Positions 53,822 through 63,031 of a DNA stretch of 64,000 nucleotides are shown piece after piece. Location of the stretch: assembly GCA_934140005.1 (NCBI GenBank), contig CAKPBB010000002.1:62001-126000 (forward strand), written 5' to 3'. Position 1 is the stretch's first letter, and each line of letters begins with the position of its first letter. Origin of the DNA: an uncultured Clostridia bacterium (GTDB taxonomy: Bacteria; Bacillota; Clostridia; TANB77; CAG-508). Under the pieces are notes generated by a model. The model searched no databases, had not been told where the DNA came from, and worked only from the letters and a program-made list of their open reading frames with translations. Position numbers and translations under genes: made by a program.

Positions 53822-54277
53822 CTAATTTTCTTCATTTTTTCTGTCATCTTGTATCATTTCTAACTGTGCTATTAGTAATGCTTCCATTTTTGCCTTTGTA
53901 ACTTCAAAACTTTTTTTCATTTCTTCTATTTTCTTAGTTACTTCATATTCTTGTTTATTTAATTCATCTACTGATCTTCTAGCCTCTGTTTGTGCATCAC
54001 GAATTATTTGCTCTGCTTGCTTTTGTGCAGTACCTTTTATATCGTTTGCTGCAGTTTGTGCTACAACTAAAGTATTTTGTAGAGTATATTCCATTTTTTT
54101 ATATTGTTCTAGTTCTTTTGTCATATTTTCAGTTTTGTCTCTTAATTCTGCATTTTCTTTATATAGTTTTTCATAGTCTGCTGTTAATTGATCTAAGAAA
54201 TCATCAACCTCATCTACATTATAGCCTTTAAGAGTTTTTGAAAATCTAACATTGTCTATTTCTGAAGGTGCTAGCAT
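53822..54277 (-). CDS. divIVA: Cell-division protein DivIVA
   Basis: Binds curved membrane at the septum and poles. The N-terminal signature LAPSEIDNVRFSKTLKGYNVDEVDDFLD (as two short runs) is the DivIVA lipid-binding start, followed by coiled coils (about 30-60 and 75-145). 151 residues. It starts 24 nt after sepF: one sepF-divIVA operon, as in many Firmicutes. Confidence 0.95.
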   Translation of the reverse strand: MLAPSEIDNVRFSKTLKGYNVDEVDDFLDQLTADYEKLYKENAELRDKTENMTKELEQYKKMEYTLQNTLVVAQTAANDIKGTAQKQAEQIIRDAQTEARRSVDELNKQEYEVTKKIEEMKKSFEVTKAKMEALLIAQLEMIQDDRKNEEN

Positions 54278-54301
54278 CTATTAAATTCCTCCCTGTACTT
54301 C

Positions 54302-54787
54302 TTATTTTATCCATGAAGCAGAAAATTTGCTTTCTATTTTTTCTTTAGTAGCTTCATTGATTATATCGTAGTTAAATGGAGCAACAACAAATATTGAATT
54401 TGATACTTTTTCAATATGACCATCTAAAGCTTTAATTGCACCACCAACAACATCTACAATACGTCTTGCAACATCTTTGCTAACATATTCTAGATTTATC
54501 ACAACTGCATTTTTTTCTTTTAATTGATTTATAATCTCATCAACTTGATCAAAATTAGTTGGTTTTGAAATCTTCATTTTTATTTGTTGTGGTTGTGGCA
54601 TACTAACAATTTTACTTTTATTTCTTTTAAAAGGATTTATTCCTTCTATACCACCAATTGTTTCTGGTTCTTCATCATAACCATATACATCATTTGTGAT
54701 TGTTTCTACATTATCACTCTCTGGTTCTTGATCTGATTCTCCCCAGAAATAATTAACGATTTTTTTTATTGCTGTTGATCCTGCCAT
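54302..54787 (-). CDS. sepF: Cell-division protein SepF
   Basis: FtsZ-bundling and membrane-anchoring protein. N-terminal amphipathic helix region (residues 1-15: AIKKIVNYFWGE), acidic linker, then the SepF core (about 65-150) with NLEYVSKDVARRIVDVVGGAIKALDG and the C-terminal NSIFVVAPFNYD. 161 residues. Reads into divIVA. Confidence 0.95.
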   Translation of the reverse strand: MAGSTAIKKIVNYFWGESDQEPESDNVETITNDVYGYDEEPETIGGIEGINPFKRNKSKIVSMPQPQQIKMKISKPTNFDQVDEIINQLKEKNAVVINLEYVSKDVARRIVDVVGGAIKALDGHIEKVSNSIFVVAPFNYDIINEATKEKIESKFSASWIK

Positions 54788-54962
54788 TTTCTTTTTTAGA
54801 CCCTCCTAAATTTTACTTTTCATTCGTAGCTTATTATGTTTATAGTATCTAACTATTTTTGGTCAAAGTCAAGCATTTTCTTGAATGTTATATAAAAATA
54901 ATATTTTTGTAATATTTAAGTTACATTTATTATATATGAGTATTTAGCTAAAATATTCCATT

Positions 54963-56204
54963 TTAATGTAAAATAATTTCATCATACAATTTAAGTTTTA
55001 AATTTTTCATATCAGATACCTCTTCTTCTGTATATCCAAGTTCAATTAATTCATCATTTGTATAATTCTTTACAATAGAATATGTTTCATTTTGTCTTTC
55101 AACTTTTACTAAAATCTTATCTGTATACCCTGCTTTACTTCTCTCTATATATGTCTTATCTCCATCTTTTAATATAGCATCATTACTTACTTTAAAGCCT
55201 GTATATTTCCACCAAATTATATCCAATGATATTTTTCTATATTCAATAAGTTTTTCTACATCATCTTTTATTTTAAAAACTAAAATTCTTCCATTATCAT
55301 CAGCTTCTGAAGCATATACTATTTCAGCACTTACTTCATCTGTATTAGAAAGTCTAATTGAAACCTTCTCTCCTTCTTTAGCACTAAGTGCTCTTTCTGT
55401 ATTCATGCACACAACTATGTAACATTCATAATTATTAACTATTTTTCCTTTTTCTGCACTTTGAGGAATTACAGCTCCTACTTTCAAATCAAAACTATCT
55501 AATAACTCTTTATTCAAATAGCTAAAATCATCTACTTTTAATATTTCTTCAAGCCCGTCTACTTTATATGAAACTAAACCAGCTCTATCTGTTGTAATTA
55601 GTTCTGAACTCGAATACACAGTTTTTTCCAAAGCACTTCTTTGTTCAATAAGATTCTTCACTTCTGAACCTTCCGGACTTGCTTCACCAGATATTTGAGC
55701 CTTTTTTGACATAAAATTTTCTATTTTTTTCTTGTATTCCTGTATTTTTTGTATTTCATTTATTCTATACATATTTTCAAGATTACTCTCAATTTGACTT
55801 TCCAAATTGACTATATCACTTGCACTAGATAAACTTTTTAGTCCACTATTTGCAATTGCTTCATTGATTTTTGTATCTAGTTCAGATATTTGTTCAATTA
55901 AATCTTCTTCTCCATCTGAATAATATCTAAAAACCTTTTCACCTTTTGCCACTCTTTCATTTTCTGAAGCAATCTGTACCATACCATTTTTATAATTTTC
56001 ACCTTGTAGAACAGTTTCATCTCTTAATATATAAGCATCTGTCCCTTCTTCATAAGAAATTGAACCTTTCTCAACTATAAAAATATCATTAGGTTGTTTT
56101 AGTATTTGGGTACTGCATGTTACAAAAAATATACATGCTACCATAAAGAAAAGCGTTCCTATTACTTTTATTTTATTCAGTTTGCCATTTTCTTTTTTGC
56201 TCAA
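54963..56204 (-). CDS. HlyD-like membrane-fusion-type protein
   Basis: 413 residues. N-terminal transmembrane segment (about 14-31) and an extracytoplasmic part with a coiled coil (about 110-200) flanked by beta/lipoyl-like halves (ISYEEGTDAYILRDETV, and RAGLVSYKVDGLEE), the HlyD/RND-adaptor pattern. Genes of this type stand beside sepF in many Clostridia and are called HlyD-family efflux periplasmic adaptors, though no transporter is next to this one. Starts with TTG; GGAGG is 10 nt upstream. A septum-linked role is possible. Confidence 0.72.
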   Translation of the reverse strand: MSKKENGKLNKIKVIGTLFFMVACIFFVTCSTQILKQPNDIFIVEKGSISYEEGTDAYILRDETVLQGENYKNGMVQIASENERVAKGEKVFRYYSDGEEDLIEQISELDTKINEAIANSGLKSLSSASDIVNLESQIESNLENMYRINEIQKIQEYKKKIENFMSKKAQISGEASPEGSEVKNLIEQRSALEKTVYSSSELITTDRAGLVSYKVDGLEEILKVDDFSYLNKELLDSFDLKVGAVIPQSAEKGKIVNNYECYIVVCMNTERALSAKEGEKVSIRLSNTDEVSAEIVYASEADDNGRILVFKIKDDVEKLIEYRKISLDIIWWKYTGFKVSNDAILKDGDKTYIERSKAGYTDKILVKVERQNETYSIVKNYTNDELIELGYTEEEVSDMKNLKLKLYDEIILH

Positions 56205-56223
56205 TTAAAAAGTTCCTCCAATA

Positions 56224-57142
56224 TTAAATTGTTTTTAATATTATATTTATATTTTCTTCTATTCCATCTTCCGAATTAAGCCATACAAAACTTTTATCTT
56301 TTCTAAACCAAGTTATTTGTCTTTTAGCATAATGTCTACTCTCTTGCTTAATTTTTTCTATCATTTCTTCCTTTGAAATTTCATGTTGTAAATATTCTAC
56401 AACTTCTTTATACCCTAAACCTTGCATTGCTGTAGGGAATTCATTGTATTTATTGTATATTCTTTTAACCTCTTCTATAAGACCATTTTCTATCATCAAA
56501 TCAACTCTTTTATTGATTCTATTATAAAGTTTTTCTCTATCCATGTTTACAACAAAAACTTTATAATCATATTCGACTTCTTTTTGTCTAGATAATTTTT
56601 CTTGCTCTGTTTTATTTTTTCCTGTTGCTTTATATATTTCTAAAACTCTTACAATACGTTTTTTATCATTTTTACTTATAATTTTCATGGCTTCTGGATC
56701 AATTTCTTGTGCTTTTTTATATAAGCTATTTAAGCCTTCTTCTGTACTAGCTATATCCATTAATTCATTCCTATAAGCTAAATCAAATTCCATTTCTTGA
56801 TATTCGATTCCATAAATTAAAGAATTAACATATAAACCTGTTCCGCCAACTACTATTGGCATTTTTCCTTTTGAAAGAATTTCTTTTATAGCTTCTTCAC
56901 TATCTTTCTTAAAGTCTGAAACAGTATATCTTTCATTTGGTGAAACACAATCTATTAAATAATGTTTTACTCCTTGTGCTTCTTCTTTTGTAACTTTTGC
57001 AGTACCAATGTCCATTTCTCTATAAACTTGCATTGAATCACAAGAAATGATTTCTCCGTTAATTTTTTTTGCAAGTTCTATAGAAAGTGCTGTTTTTCCG
57101 TGATGCTGTTGGTCCTGCAATAACAATAATTTTAGGTTTCAT
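56224..57142 (-). CDS. miaA: tRNA dimethylallyltransferase MiaA, apparent frameshift
   Basis: Adds the isopentenyl group to A37 of tRNAs reading UNN codons. The expected start is ATG 57142 (AAGGA upstream), reading MKPKIIVIAGPTAS; then one extra G:C pair at about 57100 shifts the frame inside the P-loop, so the normal SGKTALSIELA is read only in another frame. From there on the protein is intact (DSMQVYREMDIGTAK, a DCVSP... domain, GGTGLYVNSLIYG, ITWFRKD). Uninterrupted translation from TTG 57126 would lack the P-loop. Either a real mutation, or a sequencing/assembly error. Confidence 0.85.
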
Positions 57143-57155
57143 ATATTTTTCCTTA

Positions 57156-60017
57156 CTATCTTCTACTAAATTTTCTTTCCAAATCATATCTTGTCATTTT
57201 TATTGCTGATGGTCTTCCATAAGGATATGTAAATGGATTTTCAAGTGATAATAATCTTTGTAGTAATTTATCTATTTCACTTTCTTCAATTTTTAAATTT
57301 GTTTTTTCTGTAACTTTATATGCAATAGTTGCTATAAATTTCTTTTCCTTTTCTTCATTTTCAGTTACAGCAACTGTATTTAATTCATCTAATATTTCTA
57401 TAAATAATTTTTTAGTATTTAATTTTTCGCAAACACTAGGTACTGCAGTTAATTTTATAGTATTTTCGCCGAATTCCTCATATTGAAAACCAGCTTTTTC
57501 AAACATTGATAAATTCTGTTTTGCTATAAACATTTCTTTATTAGTTAATGTTATTATGTCTGGTAAAAGAAGTATTTGAGAATCTTTTTTCTCATCATTA
57601 TAATAATTGTTTTTAAAATCCTCATACATCAATCTTTCATACATTGCACCATAATCAATCATATACATTTCATTAGATATTTCAATTGTTATATATTTTT
57701 CAAATACAATTCCTATAAATTTATAATTTATTTTTTGCTTAAATTCTTCTTTTTCAAACATACTCTCATTTTCTTGATTTGCGTATTTAAAATCTTCAGA
57801 AGCACTTATTTCTTTTTCTTCTTGTTCTTTTTCTTTTCTAACAGCAACAGTTTCAATTCCAAAAGTTTTTTTGTACATTTCTTCAAATTCTTTTGGTGTT
57901 TCTTGTTCTTTTAGTGCTGCCCTAACTTTGCTTGTATCTATCATTTGCGTATCTTGCATATCTTCTTTGAATTTTTGTTCTAATAATTTTTCTGTAATAC
58001 TATTTGATACATCAAAGTTAGTAATATTATTTTCTGTTGTATTTGCAGCATTTTCTTTATTACTTCCTTCATTGCTTTCTTTTTCAAAGTTCATGATTTG
58101 AGTATGTTGTAATTCATTAGGAATTTCTCTGTTTTCTATTTCTTGTATATCTGTTGATGCTTTAACATTTTCAATTTCTTGTGTACATTGAATATCTTCT
58201 GGTATTTTTATACCTTCAATTTCTTGTGTATATTGAATTTCTACAGGCACTTTTACTGCTTCAATTTTTTGTGTTTCTTGATTCTCTGCCTGTACTTTTA
58301 TACTTTCTACTTTTTGTGTCTCTTGATTCTCTGACTGTACTTTTACACTTTCTACTTTTTGTGTTTCTTGATTCTCTGACTGTACTTTTACACTTTCTAC
58401 TTGCTGAGTCTCTTGATTCTCTACCTGTACTTTTGCACTTTCTATTTTCTGGGTTTCTTGATTCTCTTCTATTTTTTCAAATTCTTGTGTATACTGATTT
58501 TCCTCTGGAATCTTTATAACTTCAATCTTCTTAGTATATTGTTCTTCTGCTATTTTAATTTCTGGAATTTCATTAGGTATTTTTATTGTTTTAGAAATCA
58601 CTTCTTTTAGTTTGTCATTAACATTAAAATCAAGTTCTTTTGTATTATCTGAAACTGTATGCTCATTTTTTCTTGAATCATATATATCTTTTAACAAATT
58701 ATTTTCTTCTTTTTCTGGTTCTTCTTCTTTTTTATCTTTCCAAATTTTCTTAAATAAATTTCCAAAAGTAGATGTTTTTTCCATCTTTTTTTCTTCTACT
58801 ATTTCATTATTCGATAAATTGCTTATATTTTCATTTAACTTATTTGCTAAATTTTCACTCATCGTATTCTTAACAATTTCACTTGTTATATTCGTTACAT
58901 CATTATTTACATTTTTATCTATTGTAGTATATGAACTACTATTTTCTGTTTTTGGTGTTTCTATGCTATGTTCTTTAATTTCATTTAAATCACTACTATT
59001 GATTGCTTTTGCATTTACAGTTTGATTTTCTTTTTTCTCAATTGTTGCTTTTATTGCATGATATACAGCTTTAAATACAGAACTTTCATCTTGAAATCTC
59101 ACTTCTAATTTAGCTGGATGAACATTAACATCAACCTTAGCAGAATCCATTTCAATATTTAAAATAGCAAAAGCAAATTTGCCAATTGGCAAAACATTTC
59201 TAAAAGCTTGATCTACTGCCGCTGTCAAAGTTTTGTCTTTCACGAATCTATTATTTATAAAGAATAGCTGACTGCCTCTATTGGATTTTGCAATAGAGGG
59301 TTTTCCTATAACTCCTGTAACTTTCATATCTTCATAAGTATAATCAACATCTACCACTCCATTTGCAATATCTTTTCCAAAAACACTATATATTACAGAT
59401 TTAGTTTCTCCATCACCAGATGTATGTAATATTGTTTTACCATTACTAATAAGAGTTATTGACACATTTTTATTTACTAAAGCAATTCTTGTAACAACAT
59501 CTTCTATGTATCCTGTTTCTGTATAATCTTTTTTCAAAAATTTATATCTAACAGGTGTATTGTAAAATAAATTTTCTACAGTAATTCTAGTTCCAACAGG
59601 AGCACCAACTTCTGTTTTTTCTAGGACATCTCCACCTTCTAATACTATTTTATTTCCAGTTTCTGATTCTGCTCTCTTTGAAATCATTTCAACCTTTGAA
59701 ATAGCTGCAATACTTGCTAAAGCTTCACCTCTAAATCCCATAGATTTTACATTTATTAAATCTTTGGCACTTCTTATTTTACTTGTAGCATGGCGTTCAA
59801 AAGCAATTTCCATATCATCTGCTGCAATTCCTGAACCATCATCAGTAATTCTTATTAAAGATATTCCTCCATTTTTCACTTCAATAGTTACATTTTTTGC
59901 ACCAGCATCAATAGAATTTTCAAGCATTTCTTTTATAGCTGATGCAGGTCTTTCAATTACTTCTCCTGCAGCAATTTGGTTAATTGTTAAATCATCTAAA
60001 AGTACAATATTACCCAT
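57156..60017 (-). CDS. mutL: DNA mismatch repair protein MutL, atypical
   Basis: 953 residues; most MutL proteins have 600-680. The N-terminal GHKL ATPase is normal: ENSIDAG (motif I), DDGSGI (motif II), GFRGEALASIAA (motif III), GTRITVENLFYNTPVR. The linker (about 330-765) is very long and low-complexity, with 15-residue tandem repeats at 491-622. The C-terminal dimerisation domain (766-953) is present, but the endonuclease motifs are replaced: DQHA reads D788-Y-G-A791 (E794 and E799 kept), the ACR-region Cys reads Tyr900, and CPHGRP reads Y931-P-Y-G-R-P936. Loss of nicking activity is therefore predicted, though the ATPase half may still work with MutS. Ribosome site GGAGG. Confidence 0.92.
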   Translation of the reverse strand: MGNIVLLDDLTINQIAAGEVIERPASAIKEMLENSIDAGAKNVTIEVKNGGISLIRITDDGSGIAADDMEIAFERHATSKIRSAKDLINVKSMGFRGEALASIAAISKVEMISKRAESETGNKIVLEGGDVLEKTEVGAPVGTRITVENLFYNTPVRYKFLKKDYTETGYIEDVVTRIALVNKNVSITLISNGKTILHTSGDGETKSVIYSVFGKDIANGVVDVDYTYEDMKVTGVIGKPSIAKSNRGSQLFFINNRFVKDKTLTAAVDQAFRNVLPIGKFAFAILNIEMDSAKVDVNVHPAKLEVRFQDESSVFKAVYHAIKATIEKKENQTVNAKAINSSDLNEIKEHSIETPKTENSSSYTTIDKNVNNDVTNITSEIVKNTMSENLANKLNENISNLSNNEIVEEKKMEKTSTFGNLFKKIWKDKKEEEPEKEENNLLKDIYDSRKNEHTVSDNTKELDFNVNDKLKEVISKTIKIPNEIPEIKIAEEQYTKKIEVIKIPEENQYTQEFEKIEENQETQKIESAKVQVENQETQQVESVKVQSENQETQKVESVKVQSENQETQKVESIKVQAENQETQKIEAVKVPVEIQYTQEIEGIKIPEDIQCTQEIENVKASTDIQEIENREIPNELQHTQIMNFEKESNEGSNKENAANTTENNITNFDVSNSITEKLLEQKFKEDMQDTQMIDTSKVRAALKEQETPKEFEEMYKKTFGIETVAVRKEKEQEEKEISASEDFKYANQENESMFEKEEFKQKINYKFIGIVFEKYITIEISNEMYMIDYGAMYERLMYEDFKNNYYNDEKKDSQILLLPDIITLTNKEMFIAKQNLSMFEKAGFQYEEFGENTIKLTAVPSVCEKLNTKKLFIEILDELNTVAVTENEEKEKKFIATIAYKVTEKTNLKIEESEIDKLLQRLLSLENPFTYPYGRPSAIKMTRYDLERKFSRR
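58152..58547 (-). repeat. 45-bp tandem repeats inside mutL
   Basis: About nine in-frame copies of a 15-residue unit, e.g. ENQETQKVESVKVQS, at residues 491-622; one unit is shortened to 12. The middle four copies are almost identical, the outer ones diverged (ENQYTQ.., EIQYTQ.., DIQCTQ..), the usual decay from a central, recently amplified core. Confidence 0.9.
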
Positions 60018-60112
60018 TTAAAATTCCTCCATTTTTTTGCTCTTTTCATAAGGTCAAAATATTTTGTATCATTATATCATTAAAAACTTTTTTTGTGTAT
60101 ATAAAAACAGAT

Positions 60113-60157
60113 AAAAAAATAGAAAATTTAAAATATCGAGATTTTAAATTTCCTATC
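60113..60157 (-). terminator. Terminator of the 60177 gene
   Basis: Arms TAGGAAATTTAAAAT / ATTTTAAATTTTCTA (one G-U) with a 6-nt loop and T7 on the minus strand. Confidence 0.85.
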
Positions 60158-60176
60158 TTATATTTTCATATATCTT

Positions 60177-62093
60177 TTATTCTTCTGGTTCCCATTTTAC
60201 AGTTATGCCATCTACATTTGACCAAGGTGCTCCCACCAAGCTATTTTCTGGTTTTTTTACTATTATTTCTTTTAAGAAACTGCAATTAGTAAATGTACCA
60301 TCTGAATCTGAACTTTGATTTGTGCCACCTTCATATGCAATATACTGCACATTAGATGGTATTGTTATTGTTTGAATTCTACATTTTCTAAATATATCGG
60401 AGTCTAAAAATTCTACCTTTGGTCCTATTATTATATTATCTATATTATAAGCTTGAGATGCATCTGAATTTGATGATTGAAAAGGATATCCACAAGTACC
60501 TTTACTATCAAATATATATTCAGTTGAGCAATGGATTGAATTATAATATAAAGTTTTTATATTATCACAACCATAAAAAGCCCACTCGCCAATACTTTTT
60601 AAACTTTCTGGTAAAGTTAGTTCTTCAATATTTTTCAAATATGCAAACGCAAGTTTTCCTATAGTTTTTACTGATTTTCCAATTTTCAAATCTCTTACAG
60701 TTGAATTTTTTGCAAACATCGATGAATCTATATATTCAACATCATCACCTATGACAATTTTATTAACATTTGAACCTTTAAACATTGAACAATCCAAATC
60801 CCATAATATCCAATTTGAAATTGAACAATAATAATAGCATTTTTTAGCATTAAATATTACACTTCTTAATTTTTCTAAACCTTCAAAAGTTCCATCACTT
60901 ATTACTTGCACATTCTCTGGTATTACTAAGTCAGTTATAGAGCTGCAATTTTTAAATGCAGAATTTCTTATTTTAGTCACACTTTGTCCTAAATATAAAT
61001 CTTTTATACTACTACAATTATAAAAAGCTTTGGCCTCTATTACACTAATATTATTATCTATTACAACATTCTGTAAACTTGTACATTCTTCAAATGCACT
61101 TTCTCCAATTGTTGTAATATTTTTTCCAAAAGTTACATTCTGTAATGAATTAAAGCTTTTAAATGCATTTTCTCCAACATTTGTTATTCCATTATCTATT
61201 ACTAACTCTTTTGTTTTTTCTTTTAAATCTGATAATGTTGATTTTTCTGCTATTGCCCCATCTGCCATTTCTCCACTGCCTTTTATAATTATCTTATATG
61301 TTCCATCTTCATTGCGTAATATATTTGCTTTTACATCATCTCCGTTTTTGCCAATATTAAATTCTGCAATTTTATTTTCTGTATCCGAATCTATTTCTGT
61401 ATCATCTTTACCCAAAACTTCTTCATCTTCTATTATTATTGTTCCAACTACTTCTCCATCTTTATATCCTTTGGCTATTGTTGTTCCGTTTTCGCTTTTC
61501 TCTATTACATTATTTTCTATTGTTTGTTCTGTTCCATTTGATATTATTTTCCATACTATTTCTTTATCATCATTATTTATTGCGACTTTGTCACCTTTTT
61601 TCATATTTATTTTGGCTATTTCATTTTCTTTTACATATATTCCTGAAAAAGTTGTTGCCATTCCTTGATTATCTATTCTTACTGTATATGTTCCTTTTGA
61701 ATTTGTATAATATACTGTTGTTGTTCCATTTTTATTATAATTAAATCCATTTACTTTGCCACTTACATACTTACTTAAGCCTTCTATACTATATAAGCTA
61801 TTTATTGTTATTCCCGCATCTGATGTTGCTTTTTCATAATATTCTATGTCTAATGATGCTATTCCTGATTGAATCTCTGTTGCTACTTCTGCTCCTTCTT
61901 GCTTCAATTTTGCATTTCTTGCATTATTAATTATCCCATTCTGACCTATTGTTGCATTCAAACTTATTGCTGATAATATTAGCATTATTATAATTGATGT
62001 TATCAAAGCTATAAGTGTTATACCTTTTTCATTGTTCATATCAACTTTTTTCTTCTCAATATAGTTTTTTTCTTTTGTTACATCAAATTTCAT
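60177..62093 (-). CDS. Surface protein with pilin-like N-terminus and BspA-type repeats
   Basis: 638 residues from the ATG with AAAGGG 6 nt upstream. Basic leader, then GITLIALITSIIIMLILSA (Gly before the putative cut, Ala at +5, no Glu5) and SLNATIGQNGII, nearly the same as in the 5017-7833 protein. An Ig-like or unknown beta region follows (about 100-260), then a run of LRR_5/BspA-type repeats (about 285-600), each ending like ITTIGESAFEECTSLQNVV. The final stretch is short. BspA-like repeats typically occur in surface proteins that bind host matrix or other cells. Export route is inferred only. Confidence 0.8.
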   Translation of the reverse strand: MKFDVTKEKNYIEKKKVDMNNEKGITLIALITSIIIMLILSAISLNATIGQNGIINNARNAKLKQEGAEVATEIQSGIASLDIEYYEKATSDAGITINSLYSIEGLSKYVSGKVNGFNYNKNGTTTVYYTNSKGTYTVRIDNQGMATTFSGIYVKENEIAKINMKKGDKVAINNDDKEIVWKIISNGTEQTIENNVIEKSENGTTIAKGYKDGEVVGTIIIEDEEVLGKDDTEIDSDTENKIAEFNIGKNGDDVKANILRNEDGTYKIIIKGSGEMADGAIAEKSTLSDLKEKTKELVIDNGITNVGENAFKSFNSLQNVTFGKNITTIGESAFEECTSLQNVVIDNNISVIEAKAFYNCSSIKDLYLGQSVTKIRNSAFKNCSSITDLVIPENVQVISDGTFEGLEKLRSVIFNAKKCYYYCSISNWILWDLDCSMFKGSNVNKIVIGDDVEYIDSSMFAKNSTVRDLKIGKSVKTIGKLAFAYLKNIEELTLPESLKSIGEWAFYGCDNIKTLYYNSIHCSTEYIFDSKGTCGYPFQSSNSDASQAYNIDNIIIGPKVEFLDSDIFRKCRIQTITIPSNVQYIAYEGGTNQSSDSDGTFTNCSFLKEIIVKKPENSLVGAPWSNVDGITVKWEPEE

Positions 62094-62291
62094 ATTCAAC
62101 CCTTTCTTAAAGAATCAAATTTAAATAAATTATTCCATAATATTTAATTTTATCCCTAAAAGCAACTTCCTTTTATTTTTATCGATTACTAAAATTATAT
62201 CTATAAATTTTATAAAAGTCTATCTAAAATAAAATTTTTTATAAAAAAATAATGCTAATTACATATTAGTAATTAACACTATTAATATATT

Positions 62292-62996
62292 CTAATTTAA
62301 TTTTGTTAAGTCAAAGTTCAAATAATCTGAACTTGCTAATCTATAAGATATTCCATTTATCTCACCTTCTATAGCTTCCTTATGGGAATCTCCATGAAGA
62401 TGTGCATATACACATTTTGAAACATTATATTTTTCCAAAGTTGCTCTAAAGTTAATTTCTTCTGGAACCATTTCTTTAAAAAATGGTGGATAATGTATAA
62501 AAGCAAAAATTTCTTTGTCATTTCCGAATTGCTTTATTCCACTATTTAAAGATATTTTTAATCTGTCATTTTCTCTTTTTAAAATTTTGTAATTTTCCTC
62601 TGATTTAGGATTAGTTATCCAGCCTCTTGTTCCAACAATTATTTTATCTTCAATAAGATAACTATTATTATACAAAAAATCTATATTTTCAAATTTTTTT
62701 TCTTTTAAAAATTTGTACATTTTTGTAACAGTTGTCCACCAATAATCATGGTTTCCTTTTGATAAAATCTTTCTTCCTGGCAAGCTATTTAAAAATTGAA
62801 AATCTTTTTCACTTTCTTCTAAATACATTGCCCATGAAAAATCACCTGGAAGTATAACTGTATCTTCTTCTTTTACTTTTTTTATCCAATTATTCTTGAT
62901 TTTTTCAGCATGATTTTCCCAATTATCACCAAAAATATTCATTGGCTTATCAACACCAAAAGACAAATGTAAATCTCCTATAACATATATTGCCAT
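62292..62996 (-). CDS. Metallophosphoesterase
   Basis: 234 residues, calcineurin-like fold. Metal-binding motifs in order: GDLHLS (D8, H10), GDFSWA, GNHDYW, HYPPF and HLHGDSH. AGGAG upstream of the ATG. No signal peptide, so it acts in the cytoplasm. Substrate unknown; related Firmicutes proteins are annotated only as phosphohydrolases. It ends 199 nt before the BspA-like gene. Confidence 0.88.
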   Translation of the reverse strand: MAIYVIGDLHLSFGVDKPMNIFGDNWENHAEKIKNNWIKKVKEEDTVILPGDFSWAMYLEESEKDFQFLNSLPGRKILSKGNHDYWWTTVTKMYKFLKEKKFENIDFLYNNSYLIEDKIIVGTRGWITNPKSEENYKILKRENDRLKISLNSGIKQFGNDKEIFAFIHYPPFFKEMVPEEINFRATLEKYNVSKCVYAHLHGDSHKEAIEGEINGISYRLASSDYLNFDLTKLN

Positions 62997-63031
62997 TTTT
63001 TTCTCCTACTCTTATTACTTTGTTGCCATTA

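Noticed and set aside
58181..58519. Plus-strand ORFs opposite the mutL repeats
   Set aside because: Mirror frames of the 45-bp repeats; no ribosome sites and no independent features.
58152..58547. CRISPR array
   Set aside because: The repeats are contiguous, in frame with mutL, lack spacers, and encode a 15-residue periodic peptide.
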